A stretch of 64,000 nt of DNA from Hyphomonadaceae bacterium (lineage in GTDB: Bacteria > Pseudomonadota > Alphaproteobacteria > Caulobacterales > Hyphomonadaceae), in NCBI GenBank assembly GCA_022844475.1, contig JALHLR010000009.1, positions 1 through 64,000 on the forward strand. Reading direction: 5' to 3'. Below the pieces are notes generated by a model, which worked only from the letters and a program-made list of their open reading frames with translations, searched no databases and was not told where the DNA came from. The position numbers and the translations under genes are program-made. The first letter of the stretch is position 1; each line of letters opens with the position of its first letter. Shown here piece by piece: positions 35,392 to 47,828 of the stretch.

Positions 35392-38052
35392 ATGCAACTG
35401 ACGATGTCCCGTTGGAACTGGAAGACGATACTGATCTCGATCGCATCCGTGATCGGGATGGCGATCGTGGCGTTCGTCGTCTGGTTCTTCATCGTCACGC
35501 AGAATCTTCCGTCCGAGGAGCAGCTGCGCAACTACGAGCCGCCGATCATGAGCCGCGTGCACGCAGGCGACGGCAAGCTGGTGGCGGAGTTTGCCACTGA
35601 ACACCGCGTGTACGTGCCCTCGGAAGAATTGCCCGAGCAACTCGTGCAGGCCTTCATCTCGGCCGAGGACAAGTCGTTCTTTGAACACTCGGGCATCGAC
35701 CTCTGGGGCATGTTCCGCGGCACCGTCCTGAACGCGCTGCAGGGCAAGCGCATGACAGGCGGCTCGACGATCACGCAGCAGGTCGTCAAGAACATGCTGA
35801 CCGGGGACGAGCGCTCGATCGATCGCAAGGTGCGCGAGGCGGTTCTCGCCATGCGCATCGAGGGGCAGCTCACCAAGGAGCAGATCCTCGAACTCTACAT
35901 GAACGAGATCTATCTCGGCGGCCGCTCGTACGGGGTCGGCGCCGCGGCGCTCAACTATTTCGGCAAGTCGCTGGGCCAGCTCACGCTCGCCGAGAGCGCG
36001 ATGCTTGCCGGCCTGCCGCAGGCGCCGGGCCGCGTGAACCCGCTGCTGAATCCCGAAGCGGCAACGAAGCGGCGCAACTATGTGATCGGGCGCATGTTTG
36101 AGAATGGTTTCATCGACAAAGCGGCTGCGGACGCTGCCTATGCCGAGCCCCTCAAGGTCGTCGATCGCCTCAACTCGGATGAGAACATCGCGTCGGCATA
36201 CTATGTTGAGGAGCTCCGTAAGGAGATCATGTCGCTCGGCGAGCAGAAGAAGCTCGAAGGCATCGACAGCCGTGAGAGTGCAAGCAAGGCGCTGCTCGGC
36301 GGCGGCCTCTCGATCCGCTCCACACTCGATTCAAACCTGCAGCTGATTGCGCAGACGGCTTTGCGCGCCGGTCTCGAAACCTATGACCGCCGTCATGGCT
36401 GGCGCGGTCCGATCGGCACGATCGAGGTCAGCGATACGTTCGGCGACGCGCTCAGGAAGTTTGCCAACGAAGAGAAGAACAAAGTTGTCGTCGGCGGGGC
36501 CGGCAATGATTGGCGGACCGCGGTCGTCCGTTCGGTGTCGCGCGAAAGCGTGCGGCTGGGGCTTGATGGCGGCGAGACGGGAACGCTGCACGCCGACGAT
36601 GTGAAGTGGGCTGCGAGCTTCAAGCGCAAGGAAGGCGGTACGGGCCTGAAGGCAGGCGACGTGATCTTCGTTGCGGGATCTCCGACGCCGGACATCACTG
36701 TCCAGCTGATCACTGAATACGGTGTTCCGAAAACTCGCGCTGCGAATGCGCCGTGGCGGCTGCGCCAGGTGCCGGCCGTGCAGGGTGCTCTGGTCGCCAT
36801 GGACCCGCATACGGGTCGCGTTCTTGCAATGAGCGGCGGCTACTCGTTCGTGTCGAGCAAGTTCAACCGCGCCATCCAGGCCAAGCGCCAGCCTGGCTCG
36901 TCGTTCAAGCCGTTCGTGTACGCGGCTGCGATGGAGACGCCTGATCCAGCTACGGGTCTGTACAAGTGGACGCCGTCCTACCGGGTTCTCGATACGCCCT
37001 ACGTGTCCTGCCAGACGATTGCTGGCGAGGAGACCTGCTACAAGCCGCAGAACTATTCGGAACAGTTCTATGGCCTGACGCCGCTGCGCATCGGCGTGGA
37101 AAAATCCCGCAATGCGATGACTGTGCGTCTCGCCTCGGAGATCGGTTTCGACAAGGTGTCCGCCATCGGCGAGCGCCTTGGGATTTACGACAAGCTGCCG
37201 CCCTATGAATCGATGGCGCTCGGCGCAGGCGATACGACACTGATGCGCATGGCCGTGGCCTATGCCGAGACAGTGAACGGAGGCAAGCAGGTTCGCCCGG
37301 TCATGTTCGACCGGATCCAGAACCGCTATGGCAAGACCGTCTTCCGCACCGACCAGCGCGCGTGCCAGAGCTGCACGACGGAATGGAAGGGCGGACTTGC
37401 GCCGCCGGTGCTGGCTGACGATCGCCAACAGGTCATGGATCCGATCACCGCCTATCAGGTTGTCTCGATCCTGGAGGGCGCGGTCCAGCGCGGCACTGGC
37501 AGCACGATCCGCTCGGTCGGCAAGCCCGTTGCGGCGAAGACCGGCACGACCAACGACCAGTTCGATGCGTGGACGATGGGTTTCAGCCCTGATCTTGTCG
37601 CCGGCGTCTGGATCGGTTTCGACTCGCCGCGCGACATGGGCACGGGCGAGAGCGGCGGCCGCGTTGCCGCGCCAGTCTTCCGCGACTTCATGCTTGCGGC
37701 GCTGAAGGATCGGCCGGCGGTGACCTTCCGCGTTCCCAATGGCGTCGAACATGTCGAGGTCGATGCCGATACCGGCTGCCAGCCGGGATCGGACACGCGT
37801 CTTATCATCACCGAGGCTTTCCGTCCGGGCTCTGCGCCGACGGACCGTTGCGAAGCGCCGGTGGGCGCCGATGGCTATCGCGTCGACTTCAGCAAGGTCG
37901 CCGCTGGAGATGAAACGGCGTCGGCGACCCGCGATGGGCAGGTAACATCACAGCCCGACCCGGGCCTGCCGGTCGATCCGAACAATATCCAGCCCCAGCC
38001 GGGCGAGCCGGTTGAGGACGAGGATTTGACTTTCGATGACGGCACCTTCTAG
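35392..38052 (+). CDS. mrcA: penicillin-binding protein 1A, bifunctional transglycosylase/transpeptidase
   Basis: An 886-residue class A PBP that polymerises and crosslinks peptidoglycan. One N-terminal transmembrane helix (ILISIASVIGMAIVAFVVWFFIV) is followed by the GT51 domain with AFISAEDKSFFEHSGID (catalytic Glu) and TGGSTITQQVVKNML. An OB-like insertion and the transpeptidase come next: RQPGSSFKPFVYAAAM holds the SxxK serine, EKSRNAMTVRLA is the SxN motif, and AAKTGTTNDQFDAW is the KTGT box. Length is typical. The tail is acidic. Confidence 0.96.
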   Translation: MQLTMSRWNWKTILISIASVIGMAIVAFVVWFFIVTQNLPSEEQLRNYEPPIMSRVHAGDGKLVAEFATEHRVYVPSEELPEQLVQAFISAEDKSFFEHSGIDLWGMFRGTVLNALQGKRMTGGSTITQQVVKNMLTGDERSIDRKVREAVLAMRIEGQLTKEQILELYMNEIYLGGRSYGVGAAALNYFGKSLGQLTLAESAMLAGLPQAPGRVNPLLNPEAATKRRNYVIGRMFENGFIDKAAADAAYAEPLKVVDRLNSDENIASAYYVEELRKEIMSLGEQKKLEGIDSRESASKALLGGGLSIRSTLDSNLQLIAQTALRAGLETYDRRHGWRGPIGTIEVSDTFGDALRKFANEEKNKVVVGGAGNDWRTAVVRSVSRESVRLGLDGGETGTLHADDVKWAASFKRKEGGTGLKAGDVIFVAGSPTPDITVQLITEYGVPKTRAANAPWRLRQVPAVQGALVAMDPHTGRVLAMSGGYSFVSSKFNRAIQAKRQPGSSFKPFVYAAAMETPDPATGLYKWTPSYRVLDTPYVSCQTIAGEETCYKPQNYSEQFYGLTPLRIGVEKSRNAMTVRLASEIGFDKVSAIGERLGIYDKLPPYESMALGAGDTTLMRMAVAYAETVNGGKQVRPVMFDRIQNRYGKTVFRTDQRACQSCTTEWKGGLAPPVLADDRQQVMDPITAYQVVSILEGAVQRGTGSTIRSVGKPVAAKTGTTNDQFDAWTMGFSPDLVAGVWIGFDSPRDMGTGESGGRVAAPVFRDFMLAALKDRPAVTFRVPNGVEHVEVDADTGCQPGSDTRLIITEAFRPGSAPTDRCEAPVGADGYRVDFSKVAAGDETASATRDGQVTSQPDPGLPVDPNNIQPQPGEPVEDEDLTFDDGTF

Positions 38053-38088
38053 ACGCTGCGTTCGAGAAGAGCGGATACAGAGCCAGCC

Positions 38089-39214
38089 ATGACGCCTGAA
38101 GTCGAAAACATGATCGAGACGATCCGGCAGTCGGTGAGCCTGCTCCGGAGGCGTCTTTGACTGGGGTTTCGCCGAGAAACGCCTTGCGGAGCTGAACGCT
38201 CTCTCCGAGCGTCCTGACTTCTGGAACGACCCCCAGAAAGCCCAGCCGATGATGCGGGAACGCAACCGCATCGAGTCAGCCATGAACGACATACGCATGC
38301 TGGAACGCGAGGCGGACGACGCAGTCGAGCTGTGGGACATGGCGGAGGACGAAGGCGACAAGGGCGCCCTTGCTGAGCTCGAGGCAAATGTCAGGGCGGC
38401 GCTGGGCAAGGCAAAGGACGCCGAGCTGAAGGCGCTGCTGTCCGGCGAGGTAGATGCGAACGACTGCTATATCGAGATCAACGCGGGGGCCGGCGGTACG
38501 GAGAGTCAGGACTGGGCGTCGATGCTTCGGCGCATGTATGTGCGTTATGCGAACGCCAAGGGCTGGAAGATCGAGGAGATCGACGACCACCCGGGCGAGA
38601 CGGCGGGGATCAAGTCCGCGACAATGCTGATCAAGGGCGAGTACGCCTATGGTTGGCTGAAGAGCGAGAGCGGCGTGCATCGTCTCGTGCGCATATCGCC
38701 CTACGACTCCAACGCGCGGCGCCATACAAGCTTTGCGAGCGTGTGGGTCTATCCGGTGATCGATGACACCATCGTTGTCGACATCAAGGAAAGCGATGTG
38801 CGCACGGACACGTATCGCGCCTCCGGCTCGGGCGGCCAGCACATCAACAAGACGGACTCAGCCGTGCGCCTCACACACGCGCCAACCGGCATTGTGGTCG
38901 CCGTGCAGGCTGAACGCTCCCAGCACAAGAACCGCGCCAAGGCATGGGACATGCTGCGTGCGCGCATCTACGAGATGGAGCTGAAGAAGCGGGAAGCTGC
39001 TGCGCAGGCCGAAGCCGACTCGAAGACCGAAATCGGCTGGGGCCGGCAGATCCGCTCCTACGTGCTGCAGCCATACCAGATGGTGAAGGACCTCCGGACG
39101 GGTGTCGAGACGTCGGATACCGGCGGCGTGCTCGATGGCGATCTCGACGCGTTTCTGCAGGCCTCGCTCAGCCACAAGCTGGGCCCGGAGACAGCAGTGC
39201 AGGACCTGGATTGA
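38089..39214 (+). CDS. prfB: peptide chain release factor 2, with programmed +1 frameshift
   Basis: RF2 reads UGA and UAA stops. The track lists only an internal frame from 38249. Translation begins at the ATG at 38089 ([14 protein letters not shown]), reads 23 codons, meets TGA at 38158, and continues after a +1 slip into [22 protein letters not shown], for 374 residues in all. The second frame has the [13 protein letters not shown] anticodon-like region and the peptidyl-hydrolysis motif [15 protein letters not shown]. Coding is join 38089-38157 and 38159-39214. It follows PBP1A by 36 bases. Confidence 0.95.
38147..38161 (+). promoter_or_regulatory. prfB autoregulatory frameshift site
   Basis: GGAGG acts as an internal Shine-Dalgarno three bases before CTT, followed by TGA C. 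This is the canonical RF2 layout in which slow termination at UGA, when RF2 is scarce, allows a +1 slip on CTT and makes more RF2. Confidence 0.95.
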
Positions 39215-39266
39215 GCGGGAAAAAGACGGCGCAAAGAACGATCTGACAAACCGGTTGCGAGTGGCA

Positions 39267-39289
39267 GATTTATCGATTATCGATAAATC
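39267..39289. promoter_or_regulatory. perfect 23-base palindrome upstream of the outer-membrane receptor gene
   Basis: The 11-base arms GATTTATCGAT and ATCGATAAATC flank a single T. It is strikingly AT-rich for this genome and lies 44 bases before the receptor start, between prfB and that gene. This is a strong candidate operator for a repressor of metal or nutrient uptake. A GGCGG/CCGCC hairpin follows at 39297-39312. Confidence 0.65.
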
Positions 39290-39333
39290 AAGGTCAGGCG
39301 GTCGAATCCGCCATCGCGCGGAGCAGTTTCGTC

Positions 39334-41436
39334 ATGCCGAACTACTATCCATTTAGTTTGGCGTCAATTTTGGCGGTGGTGCTTGCCGCGCCGGTCTGCG
39401 CACAGGAGGCGGTCCAGCCGGCTCCGGAGCCCAGTACCCAACAGGGCGTGCTTTCGTACGTGCCGTCAGATTTTGCTGATGCACGGCCGAATACCGCTCT
39501 GGACATGATCGGCCGCCTTCCTGGATTTTCGTTCGACGGCGGCGACAGTGTGCGCGGCTTTGCGGGCGCTGCGGGCAATGTGCTGATCGACGGCCAGCGT
39601 CCCACGATCAAGACCGACTCGCTCGACGACACGCTGAACCGCATCACAATCGACCAGGTGGAACGCATCGACGTCATTCGCGGATCGGTGCCTGGCATCG
39701 ACATGCAGGGTCAGACGGTCGTCGCCAACGTTATCCGCAAGAAGGTCGATACATTCCAGCAGGTTTTCAGCGTCCGCAGCTTCCTGTTTTCGGAGACGGG
39801 CAAGACGATCCCCGGATGGAACTACGAGGCGACCCGCCGTGTGGGCGAACACCAGTTTGACCTCTCGGCCGGGCGCGGTATTGCGATGGACGACTCAGTC
39901 GGCTCGGGCTGGCGCACCACGGTAGATGCACAAACCGGAAACCTCGACCTGTTCGAGCGGTCGCAAACCGAAGGCGACGGCGTCGTTCACAGCCTGCGCG
40001 GCAGCTACAAGGGGCCACAGTTCGGGGGGACGCTCTCGCTGAATGGCGTGGTCTCGACAGACAAGTTCAGGAACGAGCAGCGCTTCCTGTCGGTCGTCAG
40101 CGACGAGAGCTTTGTCAGCCGGTCAGCCAACGACCGCGGCGAAGTCAGCGTCAACTACCTTACTGACCTGGGGCCTGACCTCGAATGGGAAACGCTCGGG
40201 CTTTTCAAGGCAGCAATCGGCAGTCTTGATGCAACGGGCCTGGAGCGGGATCCGGCAGGTGTCGATCCCGATTCATCCCAGCTTTTCCAGATCGAAGCCG
40301 AAGCGGGTGAGCGCATCGGCCGGACGATCCTGCGCTACACCATGTCGCCGGAACTCTCTTTTGAAGGGGGCGGAGAGGTTACCTACAACTATCGCGAACA
40401 ACAGGTTTCGCTTGCCGTTGATGGCGTGCCGGTTCCGCTGCCAGCGTCTGATGTTCTGGTCGATGAAACCCGCGGCGAGCTGTTTATCCAGAGCTCGTGG
40501 CGTCCTTCGCCGCAATGGACAATCGAGGGCGGCGTTCGCGTCGAGCAATCGACAATCACGCAGTCGGGGGACACGGACAAGGAGCGTTCCTTCACCTATC
40601 CCAAGCCGCGCGTCGTTGGCACCTGGTCGCCATCCGAGCACGACCAGCTGCGTTTGCGCATCGAGCGCCAGGTAGGACAGCTCAACTTCCAGGACTTTGC
40701 ATCGGAGGTTAATCTCAACAGCGGCCAGCAGAATACCGGCAACTCAGATCTCGAGCCCGACAAGTCGTGGGTCTATGAAGCGGCCTACGAGAAGCGCTTC
40801 TGGGAGGGCGCGGCAGCTGTTCTGACGCTTCGCCACGAGGATATCTCGGATGTCGTCGATCTGTTTCCGCGGCGGCTCCCGATCGACACTGACAATGACG
40901 GCGTCAACGACTCGACGAGGTTGGTTGAGGGGCCGGGAAACATCGGCGATGGCACGAATGACCTCGTAAGATTGAATGTGACCTTGCCGCTGGCCAATCT
41001 TGGCCTCAAGGGCGGGGAGGTGAAATTCGAAACGCAATGGCAGAACAGCGAGGTCACTGATCCGCTGACCGGAGAGAAGCGCCGCTTTTCGGGGCAGCGT
41101 CCCGAGGAGATCAACATCAACTTCCGGCAGGACCTGCCTGAGCAGAGCCTCACTTTCGGGTTCGGCTGGTTCCAGGGGTGGCGCGAGAGCTACTATCAGG
41201 GCACGAGCATCGAGGATCTGGAGATCCGGGACTTTTTCAGCTCGTTCATCGAGTGGAAGCCGAATGCGGGCTTCACGCTGCTGGGCGAACTGAACAATCT
41301 CGATCCGTTCAGCTTCAACATTGCGCGTCGGGTCTATCCAGGCGGCCGGGACAATGCCCCGCTGGATTTCACCGAAACGGAGCGTCGCAACTCGCAGATA
41401 CTGGCGATGGTTAGCGCCCGCTGGACGTTCAGCTAG
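39334..41436 (+). CDS. TonB-dependent-receptor-type outer-membrane protein
   Basis: A 700-residue outer-membrane beta-barrel protein. The signal peptide ends at VCAQEA. The plug domain reads ARPNTALDMIGRLPGFSFDGGDSVRGFAGAAGNVLIDGQRP, with QVERIDVIRG and MQGQTVVANVIRKK typical of a large alphaproteobacterial receptor family. The remainder is barrel, ending in an aromatic residue pair (RWTFS). I see no classical TonB box. Its substrate is unknown. It follows the 23-base palindrome, suggesting its own regulated promoter, and has no partner uptake genes beside it. Confidence 0.85.
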   Translation: MPNYYPFSLASILAVVLAAPVCAQEAVQPAPEPSTQQGVLSYVPSDFADARPNTALDMIGRLPGFSFDGGDSVRGFAGAAGNVLIDGQRPTIKTDSLDDTLNRITIDQVERIDVIRGSVPGIDMQGQTVVANVIRKKVDTFQQVFSVRSFLFSETGKTIPGWNYEATRRVGEHQFDLSAGRGIAMDDSVGSGWRTTVDAQTGNLDLFERSQTEGDGVVHSLRGSYKGPQFGGTLSLNGVVSTDKFRNEQRFLSVVSDESFVSRSANDRGEVSVNYLTDLGPDLEWETLGLFKAAIGSLDATGLERDPAGVDPDSSQLFQIEAEAGERIGRTILRYTMSPELSFEGGGEVTYNYREQQVSLAVDGVPVPLPASDVLVDETRGELFIQSSWRPSPQWTIEGGVRVEQSTITQSGDTDKERSFTYPKPRVVGTWSPSEHDQLRLRIERQVGQLNFQDFASEVNLNSGQQNTGNSDLEPDKSWVYEAAYEKRFWEGAAAVLTLRHEDISDVVDLFPRRLPIDTDNDGVNDSTRLVEGPGNIGDGTNDLVRLNVTLPLANLGLKGGEVKFETQWQNSEVTDPLTGEKRRFSGQRPEEININFRQDLPEQSLTFGFGWFQGWRESYYQGTSIEDLEIRDFFSSFIEWKPNAGFTLLGELNNLDPFSFNIARRVYPGGRDNAPLDFTETERRNSQILAMVSARWTFS

Positions 41437-41473
41437 GCGGCCGCGGACCAGCAATTCAGGACCACCGATTCTG

Positions 41474-41496
41474 CGGATTTCCGGGCTGCAAATCCG
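41474..41496 (+). terminator. hairpin after the receptor gene, weak terminator candidate
   Basis: CGGATTT and AAATCCG form a seven-pair stem around nine bases, 38 bases past the receptor stop. No T-run follows, so the call is tentative. The remaining bases up to gyrA hold no gene. Confidence 0.4.
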
Positions 41497-41681
41497 GACA
41501 GGGGCCGTTCTGAAGCGCGTCATTGCCGCGACCAGACGTCCGGACGGGAAACCTGCCAGAAATCAGAGCCTAACGGCTGTGGATCAACCGCCGCAAACGT
41601 TTGTGTCGCGGTGCACAATTGGGCTAGAAGACGGGATCGAATCCCGGCTCCCGGGCCGCCCTCCGTCTGGACGTTTTCCGC

Positions 41682-44468
<2,787 letters not shown>

Positions 44469-45029
44469 ACCACGCCCCGTACGCGGCACGGCAGCGGCGC
44501 GGTCCGCGCTGGTCCGGCGGCCGACGAAGCGTATCGGGCTTTACCCCGGTACGTTCGATCCGATCACGAATGGTCACCTTGATATCATTGGCCGGGCTGT
44601 AAAGCTGGTCGACAAGCTGGTGATCGGCGTCGCGATCAACGACGGCAAGGGGCCGCTCTTCTCCCTTGAGGAGCGGACGGAGATGGTGCTGGAAGAGGCG
44701 CGCAAGCTTGCCAACGGCGTCGAGATCGAAGCCCGGCCTTTCGACAACCTGCTGATGCATTTCGCTGAGCAGTGCGGGGCTCAGGTGATCATCCGGGGGC
44801 TCCGGGCGGTGTCGGATTTCGAGTATGAATTCCAGATGGTCGCCATGAACCAGCAGATGAATGACGAGATCGAGACGGTCTTCCTGATGGCGGACCCGCA
44901 TCATCAGGCCGTTTCCTCGCGACTGGTAAAAGAGATTGCGCGTCTGGGTGGAAACGCCGATTTATTCGTCCCTGCAGCGGTCCATGCGCGGCTGCTCGCC
45001 AAGTTCGGCGTCAAGAAGGGCAAGTAGAC

Positions 45030-45908
45030 ATGCTTCGAAATCTGCTAATGGGGGCTGCTGCCGCGGCTTCGCTGGCCGTTGCCGGCGCCGCCTGGGCCGG
45101 GCCGGCTGACGATCCGGCCAACTGGCGCAAGGTGCCGGTGGAGAACCTGCTGCAGCTGACGATCAACGGCCAGGACGTGCTGGTCGAGCTGCGCCCCGAC
45201 GTAGCGCCGACACACGTCGCGCAGATCAAGAAGATCGCGCGGGCCGGCCATTTCGACAAAGTACCCTTCCATCGCGTGATCGACGATTTCATGGCGCAGG
45301 GCGGCGACACGTCGCTTGTCTATCCGCAGGTGGAGTACCCGATGCTCAAGGGTGAATTCACCTGGCAGCGCGATCCGGCAAAGCAGAAGGTCACGTGGAT
45401 CGGTACGACGCCTGATGGGTTCAGGCTGGGTTATCTCGATGGTGTGCTCGTGCAGGGCCAGCCGGACGAGCTGGCTATGATTTCCTACCCGGCCGTGGCG
45501 CGCACGTGGATGCTGCATTGTTCCGGCGTCACTTCGATGGCGCGCACGAATGATCCGAACAGCGCGACGACGCAATTCTTCCTGATGCGCCAGCCGCGCG
45601 TCGGGCCAGAGGGGCTCGACGCCAAGTACACGACATGGGGCTGGAGCGTTTCCGGGGTCGATACGATCCGCGGAATCAAGACCGGCGATGAGGGCGAGAA
45701 TGGCGTGCTGCCGCCGGGAACCGCCGACGTGCTCACCAAGGCGGTGATCGTTGCCGACCTGCCGAAAAGCAAGCAGTCCACAGTCTACGTGCGCCGCACG
45801 GATGGACCGGAATTCATGGCGAAGGCTGCCGAGATCAAGGTATCCGACCCGTTCGACGCGTGCTACCTGCCGCCCGTCGAAACCGTCATCGAAAGGCCGA
45901 ACCCGTGA
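45030..45908 (+). CDS. exported cyclophilin-type peptidyl-prolyl isomerase
   Basis: A 292-residue cyclophilin with a signal peptide (ASLAVAGAAWAGP). The fold shows KVPFHRVIDDFMAQGGD, the SMARTNDPNSATTQFFLM core that holds the PPIase phenylalanine and glutamine, and DAKYTTWGWSVSG. An insertion of about 60 residues (EYPMLKGEFTWQRDPAKQK) and a C-terminal extension make it longer than PpiA. It likely folds periplasmic proteins. It overlaps the cytosolic ppiB gene by four bases (GTGA). Confidence 0.9.
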   Translation: MLRNLLMGAAAAASLAVAGAAWAGPADDPANWRKVPVENLLQLTINGQDVLVELRPDVAPTHVAQIKKIARAGHFDKVPFHRVIDDFMAQGGDTSLVYPQVEYPMLKGEFTWQRDPAKQKVTWIGTTPDGFRLGYLDGVLVQGQPDELAMISYPAVARTWMLHCSGVTSMARTNDPNSATTQFFLMRQPRVGPEGLDAKYTTWGWSVSGVDTIRGIKTGDEGENGVLPPGTADVLTKAVIVADLPKSKQSTVYVRRTDGPEFMAKAAEIKVSDPFDACYLPPVETVIERPNP

Positions 45909-46372
45909 GCGCTGACAAAGAGAACACCCTGATCCTCACGCTGGACACCGGCGTCGTCACGATCGAGCTGCTGCCGAACAAGGCGCCGGGCCATGTCGAG
46001 CGGATCAAGGAGCTGGCGCGTGAAGGCTTCTACGATGGCGTCGTGTTTCACCGCGTGATCGACGGCTTCATGGCGCAGGGCGGCGATCCCACCGGCTCTG
46101 GCATGGGTGGTTCGGAGAAGGACGACCTGCGCGCCGAGTTCAACGACGTCAGCCACCAGCGCGGCGTCTGCTCGATGGCGCGCTCCAACAGCCCCAACTC
46201 GGCCAACAGCCAGTTCTTCATCTGCCTCGACGATGCGTCTTTCCTCGACAGGAAATATACCGTCTGGGGCAATGTGGTCAGCGGCATGGACGCCGTCGAC
46301 GCGCTGCCGAAGGGCGAGCCGCCGCGCAAGCCCGGCAAGATCGTGACAGCCCGCGTCGCCGCGGACGCCTGA
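45905..46372 (+). CDS. ppiB: cytosolic peptidyl-prolyl cis-trans isomerase B
   Basis: A 155-residue minimal cyclophilin. I take the GTG at 45905, which overlaps the previous stop as GTGA and yields MSADKENTLILTLDTG; the track start at 45860 adds residues unlike the family. FHRVIDGFMAQGGDPTGSGMGG, GVCSMARSNSPNSANSQFFICLDD and RKYTVWGNVVSGMD are textbook. Lacking a signal, it acts in the cytosol, paired with the exported one just upstream. Confidence 0.94.
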   Translation: MSADKENTLILTLDTGVVTIELLPNKAPGHVERIKELAREGFYDGVVFHRVIDGFMAQGGDPTGSGMGGSEKDDLRAEFNDVSHQRGVCSMARSNSPNSANSQFFICLDDASFLDRKYTVWGNVVSGMDAVDALPKGEPPRKPGKIVTARVAADA

Positions 46373-46438
46373 ACCGCGACGATTGATCTGGGGCCATGAT
46401 GACCCCGAATCAAGCGAGCATGCCGCCGGAGTGAAGCC

Positions 46439-47125
46439 ATGCCGGTGGACCAGCCATCGCCACAACCGCCCCGCAAGCCGAGCGGCGTGCTGACCCGTCT
46501 GAGGAACTGGTTCCTCGCTGGCGCCGTCGTTGCTGCGCCTCTGGCGATCACGCTCTGGCTGATGTGGAGCGTTGTCGTCCTTGTCGACACGCACATCGTG
46601 CCGCTGATCCCGCGGGCGTGGAATCCCGAGACGTATCTCAGCGTCGAGCTACCCGGGCTCGGCATCATCACGGCCGTGATTTTCCTCACGTTGATAGGCG
46701 CGCTGATCACCAACCTGGCGGGTCAGCAGGCCTTGCGGCTTGGCGAACTTCTGCTTGCGCGCGTGCCGCTCGTGCGATCGATTTATTCTATCCTGAAGCA
46801 GGTGGTCGAGACGATCGCGTCGAACGATTCATCGTCGTTCAAGGAAGCCGTGTTGGTTGAGTATCCCGGCAAGGGGCTCTGGGTGATCGGCTTCATCACG
46901 AGCCGGACGCCGGATGCTGAAGTTCTCGCGCAAGCGCCGGATGTGATCGGCGTCCTGGTGCCGTCTTCGCCCAACCCCGCGATGGGGCAACTTGTGTTCG
47001 TAACGCCCGAGCGGATCAGGCCGCTCAACATGCCGGTGGAGAAAGCCGCGAAGCTGGTCATCTCGTTCGGCATCCGCTCGGCTGATCAGGTCGAGGCCGG
47101 GCTGCGCGGCGTGCAAGGGAAGTAG
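46439..47125 (+). CDS. DUF502 family inner-membrane protein
   Basis: A 228-residue membrane protein with two helices near residues 25-48 (WFLAGAVVAAPLAITLWLMW) and 75-97 (GIITAVIFLTLIGALITNLAG). Between and after them is the DUF502 pattern VPLVRSIYSILKQVVETI and VLVPSSPNPAMGQLVFVTPERI. The function is unknown. It ends the gyrA-coaD-cyclophilin run, 66 bases past ppiB, and converges with the hydrolase gene. Confidence 0.85.
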   Translation: MPVDQPSPQPPRKPSGVLTRLRNWFLAGAVVAAPLAITLWLMWSVVVLVDTHIVPLIPRAWNPETYLSVELPGLGIITAVIFLTLIGALITNLAGQQALRLGELLLARVPLVRSIYSILKQVVETIASNDSSSFKEAVLVEYPGKGLWVIGFITSRTPDAEVLAQAPDVIGVLVPSSPNPAMGQLVFVTPERIRPLNMPVEKAAKLVISFGIRSADQVEAGLRGVQGK

Positions 47126-47140
47126 GCGCTCAGAATGCGC

Positions 47141-47812
47141 CTAAGTGTTCTTCAGCATCCAGTCGCGCGTCACGTCGAGGATCTCGTCGAGGACTTCCGT
47201 ATCCTTCCGGCCTGACTTTGCTGGCACGTGAAAGGAATGGTCGGCGTGGTCGACGAGATGCAGCCTCGCGCGTTTGCCAAGACCGGCGACGACCGGTTTC
47301 AGAAGGTGAGTCTCGGCCAGCGTATCTGCCGTTCCCTGAAGAAAGAGCATCGGCAGTTTCACTTTTGACAAGTGCTCCGCGCGGTCTGTACCCGGCTTCC
47401 CGGACGGGTGGAGCGGCCAGGCGAAGAAGACGAGGCCGCGGACATCTGGCAGCGGATCTTCGGCCTGCGCCTGTGACGTCATGCGTCCACCGAAGGAACG
47501 GCCACCGGTGAAGAGCGGAAGATCGCCTGCGAGCTTGCGGGCCTTGGCGACAGTTGCTCGGATCGCCGCGTGGGCGATGGCCGGACTGTCCGGACGTTTC
47601 GAGCCCTTCTCCATGTAGGGAAAGTTGAAACGTAGAACAGCGACGCCGCGTGTGGCGAGGCCTTCGGCGGTGGCGGACATGTGCTTGTGCGTCATGCCCG
47701 CGCCGGCGCCGTGGGCGAGGACCAGCAGGGCCTTTGCATCGCGCGTCTTGTCCAGCAGTGCGGAGACTTCGCCTGTGCCGTCGATGCGGATGGAGATGGG
47801 CTTGGCGGGCAT
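47141..47812 (-). CDS. alpha/beta hydrolase (KANL3/Tex30-like family)
   Basis: A 223-residue cytosolic hydrolase. LLVLAHGAGAGMTHKHM gives the oxyanion loop, LFTGGRSFGGRMTSQ the nucleophile elbow GRSFGG (Ser), and VDHADHSFHV the late histidine. This GAGAGM-type family is common in proteobacteria and its substrate is unknown. It follows recG on the same strand, 16 bases after the recG stop. Confidence 0.82.
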   Translation of the reverse strand: MPAKPISIRIDGTGEVSALLDKTRDAKALLVLAHGAGAGMTHKHMSATAEGLATRGVAVLRFNFPYMEKGSKRPDSPAIAHAAIRATVAKARKLAGDLPLFTGGRSFGGRMTSQAQAEDPLPDVRGLVFFAWPLHPSGKPGTDRAEHLSKVKLPMLFLQGTADTLAETHLLKPVVAGLGKRARLHLVDHADHSFHVPAKSGRKDTEVLDEILDVTRDWMLKNT

Positions 47813-47828
47813 GCGGGCAAGGCTCCGG

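Noticed and set aside
41632-41647. tRNA T-arm-like sequence upstream of gyrA (CGGGATCGAATCCCGG)
   Set aside because: No D-arm, anticodon arm or acceptor stem can be built upstream; a chance palindrome.
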